NCBI RefSeq assembly: GCF_005871165.1
Contig: NZ_SWKP01000011.1
Location: 40,735 to 104,734 of the forward strand
Direction of reading: 5' to 3'
From: Maricaulis alexandrii
GTDB taxonomy: Bacteria > Pseudomonadota > Alphaproteobacteria > Caulobacterales > Maricaulaceae
DNA: 64,000 nt
Of the stretch, positions 1 through 9,296 are shown in pieces. Numbering within the stretch: position 1 is the first letter of the stretch; each line of letters opens with the position of its first letter. Below the pieces are notes generated by a model, which was given only the letters and a program-made list of their open reading frames with translations, was not told where the DNA came from and ran no database searches. A program made the position numbers and the translations under genes.

Positions 1-447
1 CTCGCAGGTCACCGGAAACCGTACAGACCGGGCAATAAAGCAGTATTTGTGTATCTCTGCATGGATCGAATCGGCCCTGGCCGCGTCCATGCCCGGCGCC
101 AGCGTGATCACTGGCCGCAGGGTCGCCCGCACGAACTGGCCCGCCCCGTCCGGCGCGGTTTCGCCAATTCCCTCGGGACAATCCTCATATCCCGTCACCA
201 CAATCCCCGCCACGCTGGCCAGGTGGAGATACCAGAGCATGTGACAGGCCGAGAGGGCCGAGAGAAGCATGTCTTCAGGATTGTGCAGGCCGGAATCGCC
301 GCCCAGAAGCGGGTCATTGGAACACAGGACCACGGGTTTCCCCGGTGTTTCGACCTGCCAGGTCCGGTCATAGGCCTTGTAAGCGGAGGTGCCGGTGCCG
401 CGATTGCCGGTCCAGGCGATACGGGCCGTGCAGGCGTGTTCGGTCAT
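1..447 (-). CDS. OsmC family protein, C-terminus beyond the window
   Basis: The first 149 codons are present, starting at an ATG (447-445), and the frame stays open to the window edge. The predicted protein starts MTEHACTARIAWTGNRGTGT. It contains the OsmC-type segment LLSALSACHMLWYLHLAS around residues 61-78, whose cysteine is the usual first redox cysteine of the family. Near the end is HKYCFIARSVRFPV, matching the second conserved-cysteine block of OsmC/Ohr proteins. Members reduce organic or fatty-acid hydroperoxides or act as general osmotic/oxidative stress proteins. Nothing here separates these subgroups, although the spacing resembles small OsmC-like proteins more than Ohr. It is read in the same direction as the pilus genes but is probably not part of that pathway. 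Confidence 0.85.
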   Translation of the reverse strand, partial: MTEHACTARIAWTGNRGTGTSAYKAYDRTWQVETPGKPVVLCSNDPLLGGDSGLHNPEDMLLSALSACHMLWYLHLASVAGIVVTGYEDCPEGIGETAPDGAGQFVRATLRPVITLAPGMDAARADSIHAEIHKYCFIARSVRFPVTCE

Positions 448-504
448 GTTCGTCTCCCGTTTGCGCCGGGAGATAGACCCGGTTGCTCGGGTCCGGCAAG
501 CGGC

Positions 505-1002
505 TCAGGACACGCCGACCGGAGGCGGGGGCGGGGGCGGAGGCGGCGGCGGTCCGTCAGCCTCGTCCAGCGCCTTCAGGGGGAAGTCCTTGCGCAGCAA
601 CGGTGTCACCATGGTGTGGTCAAAGCGGAAATCCTCGACGAGCTCCCGCAATTCCGCCGGGGCCCGACCGTCCTTGGACTGTTCCGAACCGCGATAGAGC
701 GCGTAGAGACGCAGATAATTCTTGTCGTCGAGCGAGAGCGAGGTGTCATCCAGACGGGAACACACCGTCACAAGACGCTGCACGGCCTGGCGTCTTCGGC
801 CTGCCTTCATTTCGACCATGGCCGTCGCCAGACCCACTTTCCAGCCCATGTCGGCATAGTGGGTCTTGGGCGCCTCCGCGAGGCGTTGCCGGGCGGAATC
901 AATGTCGTCCAGGCTGAGCGCATGCATGGCCTCGCCGACCGCCTGGTCAGCCAGACGGATGTCTTCGCGGCGTTTCTCGGCCGATTTGCGCCCGGAAAAC
1001 AT
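505..1002 (-). CDS. Small helical protein with a polyproline tail, last gene of the pilus operon
   Basis: This predicted protein of 165 residues is not recognised by family. I prefer the ATG at 1002 because AGGTGG lies about nine bases upstream; an in-frame ATG at 1038 would add 12 residues. The body is helical, with two or three amphipathic helix pairs (for example DDIDSARQRLAEAP and GRRRQAVQRLVTVCSRL) that resemble degenerate TPR repeats. It ends with eleven consecutive prolines followed by VGVS. It lies 61 bases downstream of tadC, where many tad loci carry the TPR protein TadD, so an accessory role in pilus assembly is plausible. There is no signal peptide or membrane segment. Confidence 0.6.
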   Translation of the reverse strand: MFSGRKSAEKRREDIRLADQAVGEAMHALSLDDIDSARQRLAEAPKTHYADMGWKVGLATAMVEMKAGRRRQAVQRLVTVCSRLDDTSLSLDDKNYLRLYALYRGSEQSKDGRAPAELRELVEDFRFDHTMVTPLLRKDFPLKALDEADGPPPPPPPPPPPVGVS

Positions 1003-1063
1003 GGGCTGTGTCCACCTGTGCAACATGTCTGACGCCATACAAATAACGCGCCAGCGCGATTTG

Positions 1064-2059
1064 TTACATACTATTGAAGCGGATAATTGCCGGTCCGAGA
1101 ATGACGACGAACAGAACCGGCAGGAAAAACACGATCATGGGCACGGTCAGCTTGGCCGGCAGGGAGGCAGCTTTCTTCTCCGCCGCGGCCAGGCGCATGT
1201 CCCGGTTTTCCTTCGCCATGACACGCAGGGCCTGCCCCAGGGGTGTACCATAACGCTCCGCCTGGATCAGGGAGGTACACACGGCCTTCACGCCCGGATG
1301 GTTGGTCCGCTTGGCCAGGTTCTCATAGGCCGTGCGACGGTCCTGCAGGTAGGACAGCTCAGCCGTCGTCAGCGACAATTCCTCGGCCAGCTCGATCGAT
1401 TGCGATCCGACCTCGGTGGACACCTTGTGGAAGGCCGCCTCGATCGACATGCCCGATTCCACACAGATCAGCAGGAGGTCCAGCGCATCCGGGAAGGCCG
1501 CCATGATCGATTGCTGGCGCTTGGCGGCCAGATTGGAAAGGTAGAGGTTCGGCGCGTAATAGCCGAGCAGACCGAGGCCGAAGGAGAAACAGATCCGCGT
1601 GATCTGCGGCAGGCCGAAATCATTGACCACGAACACGTAGAACAACGCCCCGAGGAAGAGAATGATCGGCGACGCCAGGCGGAAGAAGTAGAAGGCGACC
1701 GCCGGCCGGTTGCCGCGCATGCCGGCCTGCTGCAGCTTTTCCTGAAGCGCCGGGTCCTCGAACGCCTTTTGCAGGTTGAGCGAGTCCACGACCTTGCGCA
1801 TCACACCCTTGGCTTCGGCGCCGCGGATGGATCCGCCTCGGCCGCGCGAAGCCTCTTCCATGGCTTCGCGGCTCTTGCGGCGCAATTCCTCGCGGCGGTT
1901 GTTCACCGACTTGATGCGCTTGTCGAGCTTGTCCGTGCTCAGCATCGGCGCGCTCAACGTCACGATCGTGGCGAACACCAGAATCCCGCTGACCAGCATG
2001 ATCAGGGATTCCGGGCTCGTCAGGAAATCGCGAATGTCGTTGAAGCCGATACCGAACAT
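1064..2059 (-). CDS. tadC: Flp/Tad pilus assembly inner-membrane protein TadC (CpaH)
   Basis: This 331-residue protein has the T2SSF/GspF fold of platform proteins. There is an N-terminal membrane segment (about residues 15-37), a cytoplasmic helical stretch, then two hydrophobic stretches near residues 125-165. A cytoplasmic domain follows, containing FPDALDLLLICVESGMSIEAAF, the most conserved TadB/TadC block. A final hydrophobic segment, MIVFFLPVLFVVILGPAIIRF, closes the protein. With TadB it forms the inner-membrane platform driven by the CpaF ATPase to extrude or retract the Flp pilus. It starts seven bases after tadB ends and follows the cpaF-tadB-tadC order typical of Caulobacter relatives. 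Confidence 0.93.
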   Translation of the reverse strand: MFGIGFNDIRDFLTSPESLIMLVSGILVFATIVTLSAPMLSTDKLDKRIKSVNNRREELRRKSREAMEEASRGRGGSIRGAEAKGVMRKVVDSLNLQKAFEDPALQEKLQQAGMRGNRPAVAFYFFRLASPIILFLGALFYVFVVNDFGLPQITRICFSFGLGLLGYYAPNLYLSNLAAKRQQSIMAAFPDALDLLLICVESGMSIEAAFHKVSTEVGSQSIELAEELSLTTAELSYLQDRRTAYENLAKRTNHPGVKAVCTSLIQAERYGTPLGQALRVMAKENRDMRLAAAEKKAASLPAKLTVPMIVFFLPVLFVVILGPAIIRFNSM

Positions 2060-2066
2060 GCCTGCC

Positions 2067-3059
2067 TCAGATCTTGAAATTGATCATGCCGCGCATGACC
2101 ATGATGCCGATGAACATCCAGGTCGCCCCGCCCAGCAGCATCAGCTGACCGGTCGGATGGACGAACATCTGGCCCATGTAGGACGGCGTGGTGGCATAGA
2201 CGATGCCCAGAACGCCCGGCGGCAGCGAGCCGATGATCGCGGCCGAGGACTTCGCTTCCGACGACAACGCGCCGATTTTCTCGCGCATCATCTTGCGCGA
2301 GCGCAGCACGGTGGACAGGTTGGACAGGGTCTCGGCCAGATTGCCGCCCGTCTTCTGCTGGATGACCAGAACGGTCCGGAAGAAGTTCAGCTCAGGCAGC
2401 GGCATGCGTTCACACATCCGGTCCAGACCGTCCGGCAGGGACACACCGACAGCGATCCCCTCGACCAAGAGCTGGAACTCACCACGCACCGGGTCCGGAC
2501 TTTCCGCCGCGATGATCTTGAGACATTCATTCAGCGGCAGACCGGATTTCACACCGCGCGTGATCACGTCCAGCGCATTGGCGAATTCCGAAGTGAATTG
2601 CTTCTGGCGGCGACCGCGCAGGAATCCCAGCCACCAACGCGGAAAGCCGAAGGTGCAGATCAGGGCCGCCATGCCGGTCACGACCAGGTTCTGGCCCGTG
2701 ATGAAGGCAATCAGTGTGCCGGCCACGCCAGTGCCCGCGGAAATCATCCAGAAGGTCGTCGGCGTGAAGGACATGCCGGCCTGCTGGATTCGCGCCTTGA
2801 TGGTCAGGGTCTTCTTGCGCTGGTCACGCTGGCGCTGTTCCAGATCCTTCAGGGATTCCTGGACCTGGCGCTTTCGTTGGGCGGCCTGGTCGAGCGCCGA
2901 GGTCTGGCGCTTGCCCCGCTGGAGGCCGCTTCCGACCGCACGATTGACGCGTTTTTTCGACTGGGCATCGCCCGCCGCACCGGCAGCGACCCAACCGATG
3001 CCGCCGACGGCGACGAAGGCCGCGAGGGCGGCCAGCATGAACATCATGTCCGGATTCAT
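2067..3059 (-). CDS. tadB: Flp/Tad pilus assembly inner-membrane protein TadB (CpaG)
   Basis: This 330-residue GspF-domain platform protein starts MNPDMMFMLAALAAFVAVGG with an N-terminal membrane helix. A basic, glutamine-rich cytoplasmic linker follows (RKRQVQESLKDLEQRQRDQR). Central membrane segments lie near residues 110-145. The signature ANALDVITRGVKSGLPLNECL is the TadB equivalent of the TadC block. A C-terminal hydrophobic hairpin ends the protein. It is paralogous to TadC and partners it in the platform for the CpaF motor. It begins two bases after the cpaF stop codon and is clearly co-transcribed with it. Confidence 0.93.
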   Translation of the reverse strand: MNPDMMFMLAALAAFVAVGGIGWVAAGAAGDAQSKKRVNRAVGSGLQRGKRQTSALDQAAQRKRQVQESLKDLEQRQRDQRKKTLTIKARIQQAGMSFTPTTFWMISAGTGVAGTLIAFITGQNLVVTGMAALICTFGFPRWWLGFLRGRRQKQFTSEFANALDVITRGVKSGLPLNECLKIIAAESPDPVRGEFQLLVEGIAVGVSLPDGLDRMCERMPLPELNFFRTVLVIQQKTGGNLAETLSNLSTVLRSRKMMREKIGALSSEAKSSAAIIGSLPPGVLGIVYATTPSYMGQMFVHPTGQLMLLGGATWMFIGIMVMRGMINFKI

Positions 3060-3061
3060 TC

Positions 3062-4615
3062 TCAGGCCTCCGCAGCGTCGAGCGCGTTCGCGAGTTCTCG
3101 CTCGAGACCGAAATAGCGCGCCCGGTCCCAGAACTTCGGACGGGCGATGCCGGTGGACACGTGGCGACCGGAAATCCGGCCATGCTCGTCCTCGCCCTGG
3201 ATCTCGTACAGAAAGAGGTCCTGGGTCACGACGACGTCGCCTTCCATGCCGATCACTTCGGTGATGTGGGTGATCTTCCGTGAACCGTCGCGCAAGCGGG
3301 CGGCCTGGATCACGACATCGATCGAGCCGACGATCATTTCTCGGATCGTCTTGGCCGGCAGGTTGTAACCGCCCATCGTGATCATGGATTCGATACGGGA
3401 CAGGCCTTCGCGCGGCGAGTTGGCGTGCAGCGTGCCCATCGAGCCGTCGTGACCGGTGTTCATGGCCTGCAGGAGGTCGAACGCCTCCGGGCCACGCACC
3501 TCACCCACGATGATCCGTTCCGGACGCATACGCAGACAGTTCTTGACCAGATCGCGCATGGTGACCTGACCGGACCCTTCCAGGTTCGGCGGACGCGTTT
3601 CCAGGCGGACCACGTGCGGCTGCTGCAGCTGCAGTTCGGCGGCGTCTTCGCAGGTGACCACGCGCTCATCTTCCTCGATGAAGCCGGTCATGCAGTTCAG
3701 CAGGGTCGTCTTACCGGAACCCGTACCGCCCGAGATCAGCACGTTACAGCGCGAGGCGCCGATGATTTCCAGAACCTTAGCGCCTTCAGGCGAGATGGAG
3801 TTGAACTCCACCAGGTTCCGCATCGTCAGCTTGTCTTTCTTGAACTTACGAATGGTCAGGGTCGGACCATCCAGCGCCAGCGGCGGTGCGATCACGTTGA
3901 CACGCGAACCGTCCATCAGGCGGGCGTCACAGATCGGCGAGCTTTCATCGACCCGGCGGCCGACCTGGCTCACGATCCGCTGACAGATATTCATCAGCTG
4001 GGCATTGTCCCGGAAGCGGATATTGGTCTTCTCGACCTTGCCGTTCACTTCGATGAAGACGTCATCGGCGCCGTTGACCATGATGTCGGCGATGTCATCG
4101 CGCGCCAGCAGGGGCTCCAGCGGACCGAAGCCCAGCACGTCGTTGCAGATATCCTGGAGCAGTTGTTCCTGCTCCGCGATCGACATGGCGACATTCTTGA
4201 TCGAGATGATCTCGGTGACGATGTCGCGGATCTCTTCGGCCGCCGTCTCATTGTCGAGACGCGCCAGCTGGCCCAGATCGATCGTGTCGATCAGCGCGTT
4301 GAAGATCGTCGTCTTGATCGCATAGTATTCTTCGGACCGTCCGCCGGGATCCGCGGCGGCGCGGGCGGCCGTCCGGGCCGCCGGTTTCGGCGCAGGTTTC
4401 GGGGCCGGCTTGGCCGACTGGAAACCCTGGGGCTTGGGAGCCGGTTTCGGCGCAGGTTTGGGGGCCGGTTTCGGCGCCGGCGCAGGGGCGGGAGCCGCCG
4501 ACTGGGCCGGCGGTTCGGTTCGGGTTTCGGCATGCGAATCCGCCGACGGCGCCGCGGGCGGCGGCGCCGATGGGGCTGGACGTGATGTAGGACCTCCGGC
4601 GCGCTTGCCGAACAT
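3062..4615 (-). CDS. cpaF: Flp/Tad pilus motor ATPase CpaF (TadA)
   Basis: This 517-residue secretion ATPase of the VirB11/PilT-like superfamily has Walker A GGTGSGKT at residues 296-303. Walker B and the histidine box follow ([20 protein letters not shown] and [15 protein letters not shown]). The N-terminal third (residues 10-90) is low-complexity and rich in proline, alanine and lysine, with repeated KPAP units. This is absent from a minimal ATPase and may be a flexible tether. The conserved N1 helical domain begins near [21 protein letters not shown] hydrolysis by the hexamer powers Flp pilus extension. The gene ends two bases before tadB and follows cpaE by six bases. Confidence 0.96.
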   Translation of the reverse strand: MFGKRAGGPTSRPAPSAPPPAAPSADSHAETRTEPPAQSAAPAPAPAPKPAPKPAPKPAPKPQGFQSAKPAPKPAPKPAARTAARAAADPGGRSEEYYAIKTTIFNALIDTIDLGQLARLDNETAAEEIRDIVTEIISIKNVAMSIAEQEQLLQDICNDVLGFGPLEPLLARDDIADIMVNGADDVFIEVNGKVEKTNIRFRDNAQLMNICQRIVSQVGRRVDESSPICDARLMDGSRVNVIAPPLALDGPTLTIRKFKKDKLTMRNLVEFNSISPEGAKVLEIIGASRCNVLISGGTGSGKTTLLNCMTGFIEEDERVVTCEDAAELQLQQPHVVRLETRPPNLEGSGQVTMRDLVKNCLRMRPERIIVGEVRGPEAFDLLQAMNTGHDGSMGTLHANSPREGLSRIESMITMGGYNLPAKTIREMIVGSIDVVIQAARLRDGSRKITHITEVIGMEGDVVVTQDLFLYEIQGEDEHGRISGRHVSTGIARPKFWDRARYFGLERELANALDAAEA

Positions 4616-4621
4616 GGCGCA

Positions 4622-6142
4622 CTAGCCTCCGAACAGATTTCCGAACAGGCCCCGCTTGCGCGGCGGGGCAGCGACACGACCCGTCACCAGGCCGGCCAGA
4701 TGACCGAAGCCTTCCGCCGCTTTCGACTTGGCATCCAGCTCGGTGATCATCTGACCATTATTCGCTGCTTTGCCAAACAGTTGCGGTTCGAACGGCAGGA
4801 CCAGGGCCGGCTGCACCCCCAGGGCTTCGGCGAAATCCTTCACCGGGATCTCCGGGCGTTTGGGCATGCCGGCCATATTGATCACCACGCGGGGCGCCTC
4901 GTCATTGGGACGCGCACTGGTGACCAGGTCGAACAGGTTTTTCGCATTGCGCAGCGAGGCCAGGTCCGGCGTCACGGTGACAACGACCTGATCGGCGCTC
5001 AACAGGGTCTGGCGCACCCAGGGCGACCACACATGCGGCAGGTCCAGGGTGACGAAGGGGGCCTGGCGGCGCACCTTGTCGAGGACCATTTCGTATTCCT
5101 GCGGCGCGAAATCCCAGTCCTTGTCCAGCGTGGCCGGGGCCGAGAACAGGCTCAAACGATCCGTGCAGCGAACCAGGAGACGATCCAGCAGGGCGTCATC
5201 GAGACGATCCGGGTCGCTCAGCGCGTCACCCAGCGTCTGGGCCGGATCCTGGTTGAAATCGAGACCCGCCGTCCCGAAGGACAGGTCGAGATCCATCAGC
5301 ACCGCATCCGATTGCAGACCTTCGGTCAGCGCCCAGGTGCAATTGTGCGCCACGGTCGAGGAACCGACGCCGCCCTTGGAACCGATGAAGGCAATCGACT
5401 TGCCGGCAAAGGGCTGTTCCGGATCGAGAAAGAGTTCCGAAATCGTGCGGATCAGATGGATCGGCGTCATGGGCGGCACGATGTATTCGGACACGCCGCG
5501 CTTCATCAGCTCGCGATACAGGCCGATATCATTGGTCGCCCCGATGATGACCACCTTGGTATCGGGATCACAGACACCGGCGAGCTCTTCCAGCTGGTCG
5601 AACAGGCCACGGCCGCGCATGCCGCTCTCGATCACCAGAAGATTCGGCGTGGATTCATCGTGATAGCGCTCGATCGCAGCCGGCAATCCGCCCATCTCGA
5701 TATCGACATGGGCCTTGGCCAGACGGCGGTCATTGGCGGAGTTCTCGATCAGGGCCGCGGTTTCCGGGCGCTCGCAGAAAGCGCCGATCGTGATACGCGG
5801 CACAGGCTGGTCGAGGAAATCATCGTCATCGACCTCGCCATACAGGGCGTCACCGGACGGCATGGCAGCCAGTTCTTCGCGCACGGCGTCAAAGTCCGGC
5901 ATCTCCGGACGGATGGCCGGGCGTTCGGGCATTTCCGCTGCCTGCGGGGCCTCGAACTCGGTCTCGGCCTCGGCCATGAAGGGGTCTTCATCCTCCATGC
6001 CCTCACCGAACAGGCCGGCATCGCTGTCCTCGGTTTCACCCAGCAGGAGACGCTCTACGTCAGCGGCCTCCAGAAAGGGGTCGTCACCATCCAGGAAGTC
6101 ATCATTCTTCAGGGCTCGATTGGCGTCGCTCATGTTCCGCAT
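4622..6142 (-). CDS. cpaE: Pilus localisation ATPase CpaE (TadZ)
   Basis: This 506-residue protein has three parts. The N-terminus is long, acidic and probably disordered (residues 1-115). A receiver-like domain follows, with an atypical core around LLVIESGMRGRGLFDQL. The C-terminal MinD/ParA-like ATPase domain carries KGGVGSST at residues 256-263; the deviant Walker A lysine is present. CpaE/TadZ proteins place the Tad machinery at the cell pole. A second ATG at 6133 is also possible; the AAGGGGG ribosome site suits either. The gene starts between cpaD and cpaF with short spacers, as in the Caulobacter operon. Confidence 0.93.
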   Translation of the reverse strand: MRNMSDANRALKNDDFLDGDDPFLEAADVERLLLGETEDSDAGLFGEGMEDEDPFMAEAETEFEAPQAAEMPERPAIRPEMPDFDAVREELAAMPSGDALYGEVDDDDFLDQPVPRITIGAFCERPETAALIENSANDRRLAKAHVDIEMGGLPAAIERYHDESTPNLLVIESGMRGRGLFDQLEELAGVCDPDTKVVIIGATNDIGLYRELMKRGVSEYIVPPMTPIHLIRTISELFLDPEQPFAGKSIAFIGSKGGVGSSTVAHNCTWALTEGLQSDAVLMDLDLSFGTAGLDFNQDPAQTLGDALSDPDRLDDALLDRLLVRCTDRLSLFSAPATLDKDWDFAPQEYEMVLDKVRRQAPFVTLDLPHVWSPWVRQTLLSADQVVVTVTPDLASLRNAKNLFDLVTSARPNDEAPRVVINMAGMPKRPEIPVKDFAEALGVQPALVLPFEPQLFGKAANNGQMITELDAKSKAAEGFGHLAGLVTGRVAAPPRKRGLFGNLFGG

Positions 6143-6151
6143 GCCCCCTTC

Positions 6152-6826
6152 TTAATCGTTGTTCACGTTGGAGACCGCACCGCTCTCGTGTTCGGAGCGA
6201 TTGCTGGCTGTGGATTCACCGGCCCGGTAGAGGTCGATGACGGTCTGACGGCGACCCGTATCCGGATCCCCCATCGTGCGCGGCGCGACCAGGTCCCGGG
6301 GGTCCGCCACCATGGCCGCCAGATTGGCCGCCATCGCACAGCCGAAATTGGCATGGCGCTGATTGTCGTATTCCATCGCCAGATTGTCCCAGCTGGAACC
6401 GCATTCCGGCGCCACGGCAGCATAGCGGGTGAAGGAGAAGATCAGCTCCCCGCTCTGCGCGCCGCGGGCGTCATAGGCTCCGCCGGCGATCTGGCGCCAA
6501 TTGATACCCTGTTCGTAGAAAAAGGTGCGCGCTTCGGAGATCGCGCCGATGGCGGCGTCCTCATTGGCCGCGCCCTGCGGGTAGGAAATCACCAGCGGGC
6601 CATGGCCCCGTGCCTGGTATTCCGCGGCAATCGCGGCCAGCTGGCTTTGCTGGGCCCAGGTCAGGCCATTGTCGCGCGGGTCGATCGCCATGGACGAGCG
6701 GAAGGTCTCCGCCACGGCCGTGGCCTGGTGCTGACCCAGATCTGCGGTCGGCGTCGTACAGGCCGGAAGCCAGGCGGCGAGCGCCAGGGTCGCCAGGGCT
6801 GCGTATGTCTTTTTATTCGCCACCAT
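6152..6826 (-). CDS. cpaD: Pilus assembly lipoprotein CpaD
   Basis: The start at 6826 is preferred because GGAG is well spaced from it and it gives a clean lipoprotein signal, MVANKKTYAALATLALAAWL, followed by PAC. Upstream in-frame starts at 6838 (ATG, overlapping the cpaC stop) and 6841 (TTG) also exist. The 224-residue product contains the CpaD-family segments GLTWAQQSQLAAIAAEYQARG and EYDNQRHANFGCAMAANLAAM. The latter is the conserved NFGCA block. CpaD/RcpB-type lipoproteins are thought to help the CpaC secretin assemble or gate in the outer membrane. The C-terminus is short and polar (NRSEHESGAVSNVNND). Confidence 0.9.
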   Translation of the reverse strand: MVANKKTYAALATLALAAWLPACTTPTADLGQHQATAVAETFRSSMAIDPRDNGLTWAQQSQLAAIAAEYQARGHGPLVISYPQGAANEDAAIGAISEARTFFYEQGINWRQIAGGAYDARGAQSGELIFSFTRYAAVAPECGSSWDNLAMEYDNQRHANFGCAMAANLAAMVADPRDLVAPRTMGDPDTGRRQTVIDLYRAGESTASNRSEHESGAVSNVNND

Positions 6827-6837
6827 CACCCACTCCA

Positions 6838-8301
6838 TCAATCGAACAGGAAGCCGACCGGGCCGGTCCAGCCGCGATCACCCGTGTCCGATCCGGGAAC
6901 CGAATAGACCTGGTTGATGCGGTTGAAGAACAGGCTGGAGGCTTCGCTCGCCGTGCGGAAACCGTCTGCCGGGGTCGACAGATTGTTCGGATTGGTCGGG
7001 TCCACCAGATACGGGGTGACCAACACGACCAGTTCGGTTTCCTGGTTTTCGAAATCGCGCGACCGGAACAGGGAGCCCAGAACCGGCAGGTTCTGCACGC
7101 CCGGCACACCGTCGAGATTCTGACGCGTCTCTTCCTGGATCAGGCCCGCCAGGACCAGGGATCCACCTGACGGCAATTCCACCGTCGTCTCGGCGCGGTT
7201 CACATTCAGGGCCGGGATCGTCAGACCCGGGACCTGGCCGATGATATTGCCCTCATCATCCGTGACGGCGCTGGACTGGTAGGTCAGCGAGCCCTGATTG
7301 GTCAGCTCGGACACTTCAGTGGAAATGCGCAGGCTGATGCGGCCTTCCGACAGGACCACCGGCGTGAAGCCGAGGCCGACACCGAAGGGCTTGTACTCGA
7401 TGATGATATTGCCATCGCGGTCACGGCCCACCGGGACCGGGAATTCACCGCCGGCCAGGAAGTTGGCGCTCTCGCCCGTGATCGCGGTCAGGTTCGGCTC
7501 GGCCAGGGTGCGGACCAGGCCCACGCGTTCCATCGCCTGCAGGAGGGACTGGACATTGCCGATCCCGTCGCCGGAATTGCCGCTCACCCAGTCGATCACG
7601 GCACTGGTGCCGCCCAGGAAACGGCCGACGCGGGAGAAGTCCGGCTGGCTGGCCACGGAGAAACCGAATTCGCCCGACGTGCCGCCGGCCGTCAGATTGA
7701 CGCCCAGCTGGCGCACGATCGTGCGCTGCATTTCCACGATCCGGACCTTGAGCATGACCTGCTCGCGGGCCTGCACCGTGACCATGTTGAGAATATTGTC
7801 AGGCTCGTCCACCCAGCGCTCCGCGATACGCAGGGCAGCATCGGCGTCCGAGGCGCTCGGCACAGAGCCGGACAGGACGATATGGTCATTCATGGCTTCG
7901 GCGTTCACCCGCGCATTCGGCAGAAAGCGTTGCAGCGCGTCACGCAGCGGTGCCAGATCCCGCTCGACCCGCAGGTCCAGATCGAGGATCAGCTGACCAT
8001 CGGCATCAAAGAAGAAGGCATTCGTCTGGCCGATCCCCATGCCCATCAGATAGGCGCGGCGCGGCGTGCGCACGACGGCATCGACGACTTCCGGATTGGT
8101 GACCAGGACATCGGCCACATCCACCGGCAGGTGAACCACGGCGGCCTTGTCGAGCGGCAAATCGAGGCTTTCCGAGACCGGGCCATTGCCCGGTTCACGG
8201 ATATAGACCTGCATCGTGTTGCCACGTTCACTGCCGGGCGCCTGGGCCAGGGCCGGGGCCGACATCGCCAGGGCGGCGAGAAGGATCAGGGGGCGGATCA
8301 T
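6838..8301 (-). CDS. cpaC: Flp pilus outer-membrane secretin CpaC (RcpA)
   Basis: This 487-residue protein has the signal peptide MIRPLILLAALAMSAPALAQ. The CpaC/RcpA N-terminal domain follows (AAVVHLPVDVADVLVTNPEV). A BON-like domain comes next (LSGSVPSASDADAALRIAERW). The C-terminal secretin domain has the conserved VELPSGGSLVLAGLIQEETR and PGVQNLPVLGSLFRSRDF. It forms the outer-membrane ring through which Flp pilin passes. I chose the ATG at 8301 because GAGG lies nine bases upstream; a GTG at 8316 overlapping the cpaB stop would add five residues. It overlaps or abuts both neighbours, so translation is probably coupled. Confidence 0.95.
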   Translation of the reverse strand: MIRPLILLAALAMSAPALAQAPGSERGNTMQVYIREPGNGPVSESLDLPLDKAAVVHLPVDVADVLVTNPEVVDAVVRTPRRAYLMGMGIGQTNAFFFDADGQLILDLDLRVERDLAPLRDALQRFLPNARVNAEAMNDHIVLSGSVPSASDADAALRIAERWVDEPDNILNMVTVQAREQVMLKVRIVEMQRTIVRQLGVNLTAGGTSGEFGFSVASQPDFSRVGRFLGGTSAVIDWVSGNSGDGIGNVQSLLQAMERVGLVRTLAEPNLTAITGESANFLAGGEFPVPVGRDRDGNIIIEYKPFGVGLGFTPVVLSEGRISLRISTEVSELTNQGSLTYQSSAVTDDEGNIIGQVPGLTIPALNVNRAETTVELPSGGSLVLAGLIQEETRQNLDGVPGVQNLPVLGSLFRSRDFENQETELVVLVTPYLVDPTNPNNLSTPADGFRTASEASSLFFNRINQVYSVPGSDTGDRGWTGPVGFLFD

Positions 8302-8312
8302 CGCGTCAGTCC

Positions 8313-9158
8313 TCACTCGTCTCCGGCCAGCGCGACCTGTTGGGCGCGGCCATAGCGGATCAGGGTTACATGGCTGGAGCGGCCTTCACGCGGCTGTTCC
8401 AGGCTCGAAGGTTGCGGCACCGGATCGCCGCCGCTGACCAGTTGCGGACCACCGGTCGCATTGTCGGTCAGGCTGCGCAGGACGAGAGAGACCTCGCCGC
8501 GGGCCACGGCCAGCGACACGGCGCGAGCCTGTTCGGGGGTCAGTTCCAGCGTGGCGGTTTCACCCAGCACGACATCCTCGCCTTCGCCATCTCCGAAAGT
8601 CTGGTCGATCGCGAGGACTCGGGTGTTCTCGACGATCGTGCGAGCCACGAAATTGCGGCCACCGCGACGGCTTTCGCTTTCCTCTTCAAAGGAGACGATC
8701 ACATCAACGCGGTCATTGGGCAGAATGAAGCCGCCCGCGCCCGTCTCGGCCGAGATCGGCACGGCGACAGCGCGCATGCCCGGCGTCAGGACAGCGGCCA
8801 TGAAGCCGGCATCGCCAGGCTGCACCAGCCGGCGGCCGGTGATCGGTTCGCTCTGGCTGATCGGGGCGCGAACCACCGAGCCGGCAAAGTCCTCAATGCC
8901 CTGGCCGCGGCCTTCCACGATATAGCCCGGCGCAATGGCTTCATCCGGCCAGGCCTGCCAGTAAAGGTCGGAGGCGGAAATGCGCGCGCCAATGGTCAGG
9001 TCACTGCGGGCTGCCAGAATACGGACCGCCGGACGTTCCTCCTGTACCTGAACCACTTGTGGGGCTTCCGGGCCGGACATGGCCTGGCGGACAAAAAAGG
9101 CGACCGCGACGGCCGCGACGGCGGCAGCAGCGAGAATAGCGATACGGACAGCGTTCAT
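8313..9158 (-). CDS. cpaB: Flp pilus assembly protein CpaB (RcpC)
   Basis: This 281-residue protein has an N-terminal membrane anchor (MNAVRIAILAAAAVAAVAVA) followed by a periplasmic SAF domain. The SAF signature is visible as LTIGARISASDLYWQAWP, with VVRAPISQSEPITGRRLV after it. The C-terminal RcpC/CpaB domain includes MRAVAVPISAETGAGGFILP and NDRVDVIVSF. CpaB is an accessory periplasmic component of the pilus channel that works with CpaC. It is preceded by a 138-base spacer from cpaA, the largest gap in the cpa operon, so an additional promoter there is possible; none was identified with confidence. Confidence 0.93.
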   Translation of the reverse strand: MNAVRIAILAAAAVAAVAVAFFVRQAMSGPEAPQVVQVQEERPAVRILAARSDLTIGARISASDLYWQAWPDEAIAPGYIVEGRGQGIEDFAGSVVRAPISQSEPITGRRLVQPGDAGFMAAVLTPGMRAVAVPISAETGAGGFILPNDRVDVIVSFEEESESRRGGRNFVARTIVENTRVLAIDQTFGDGEGEDVVLGETATLELTPEQARAVSLAVARGEVSLVLRSLTDNATGGPQLVSGGDPVPQPSSLEQPREGRSSHVTLIRYGRAQQVALAGDE

Positions 9159-9296
9159 GGGACGCTCAAACCTCTCGGACGCACGAATACGTCAGACAGG
9201 AGACGTTGAATTCCTCAAAGTCGCGTTAATGCTATTGAGACAATGCGTTTGAAGGGCCGGTTTTTTGTAATCGCCTGCAGCGCCTAGCTGATTCGA

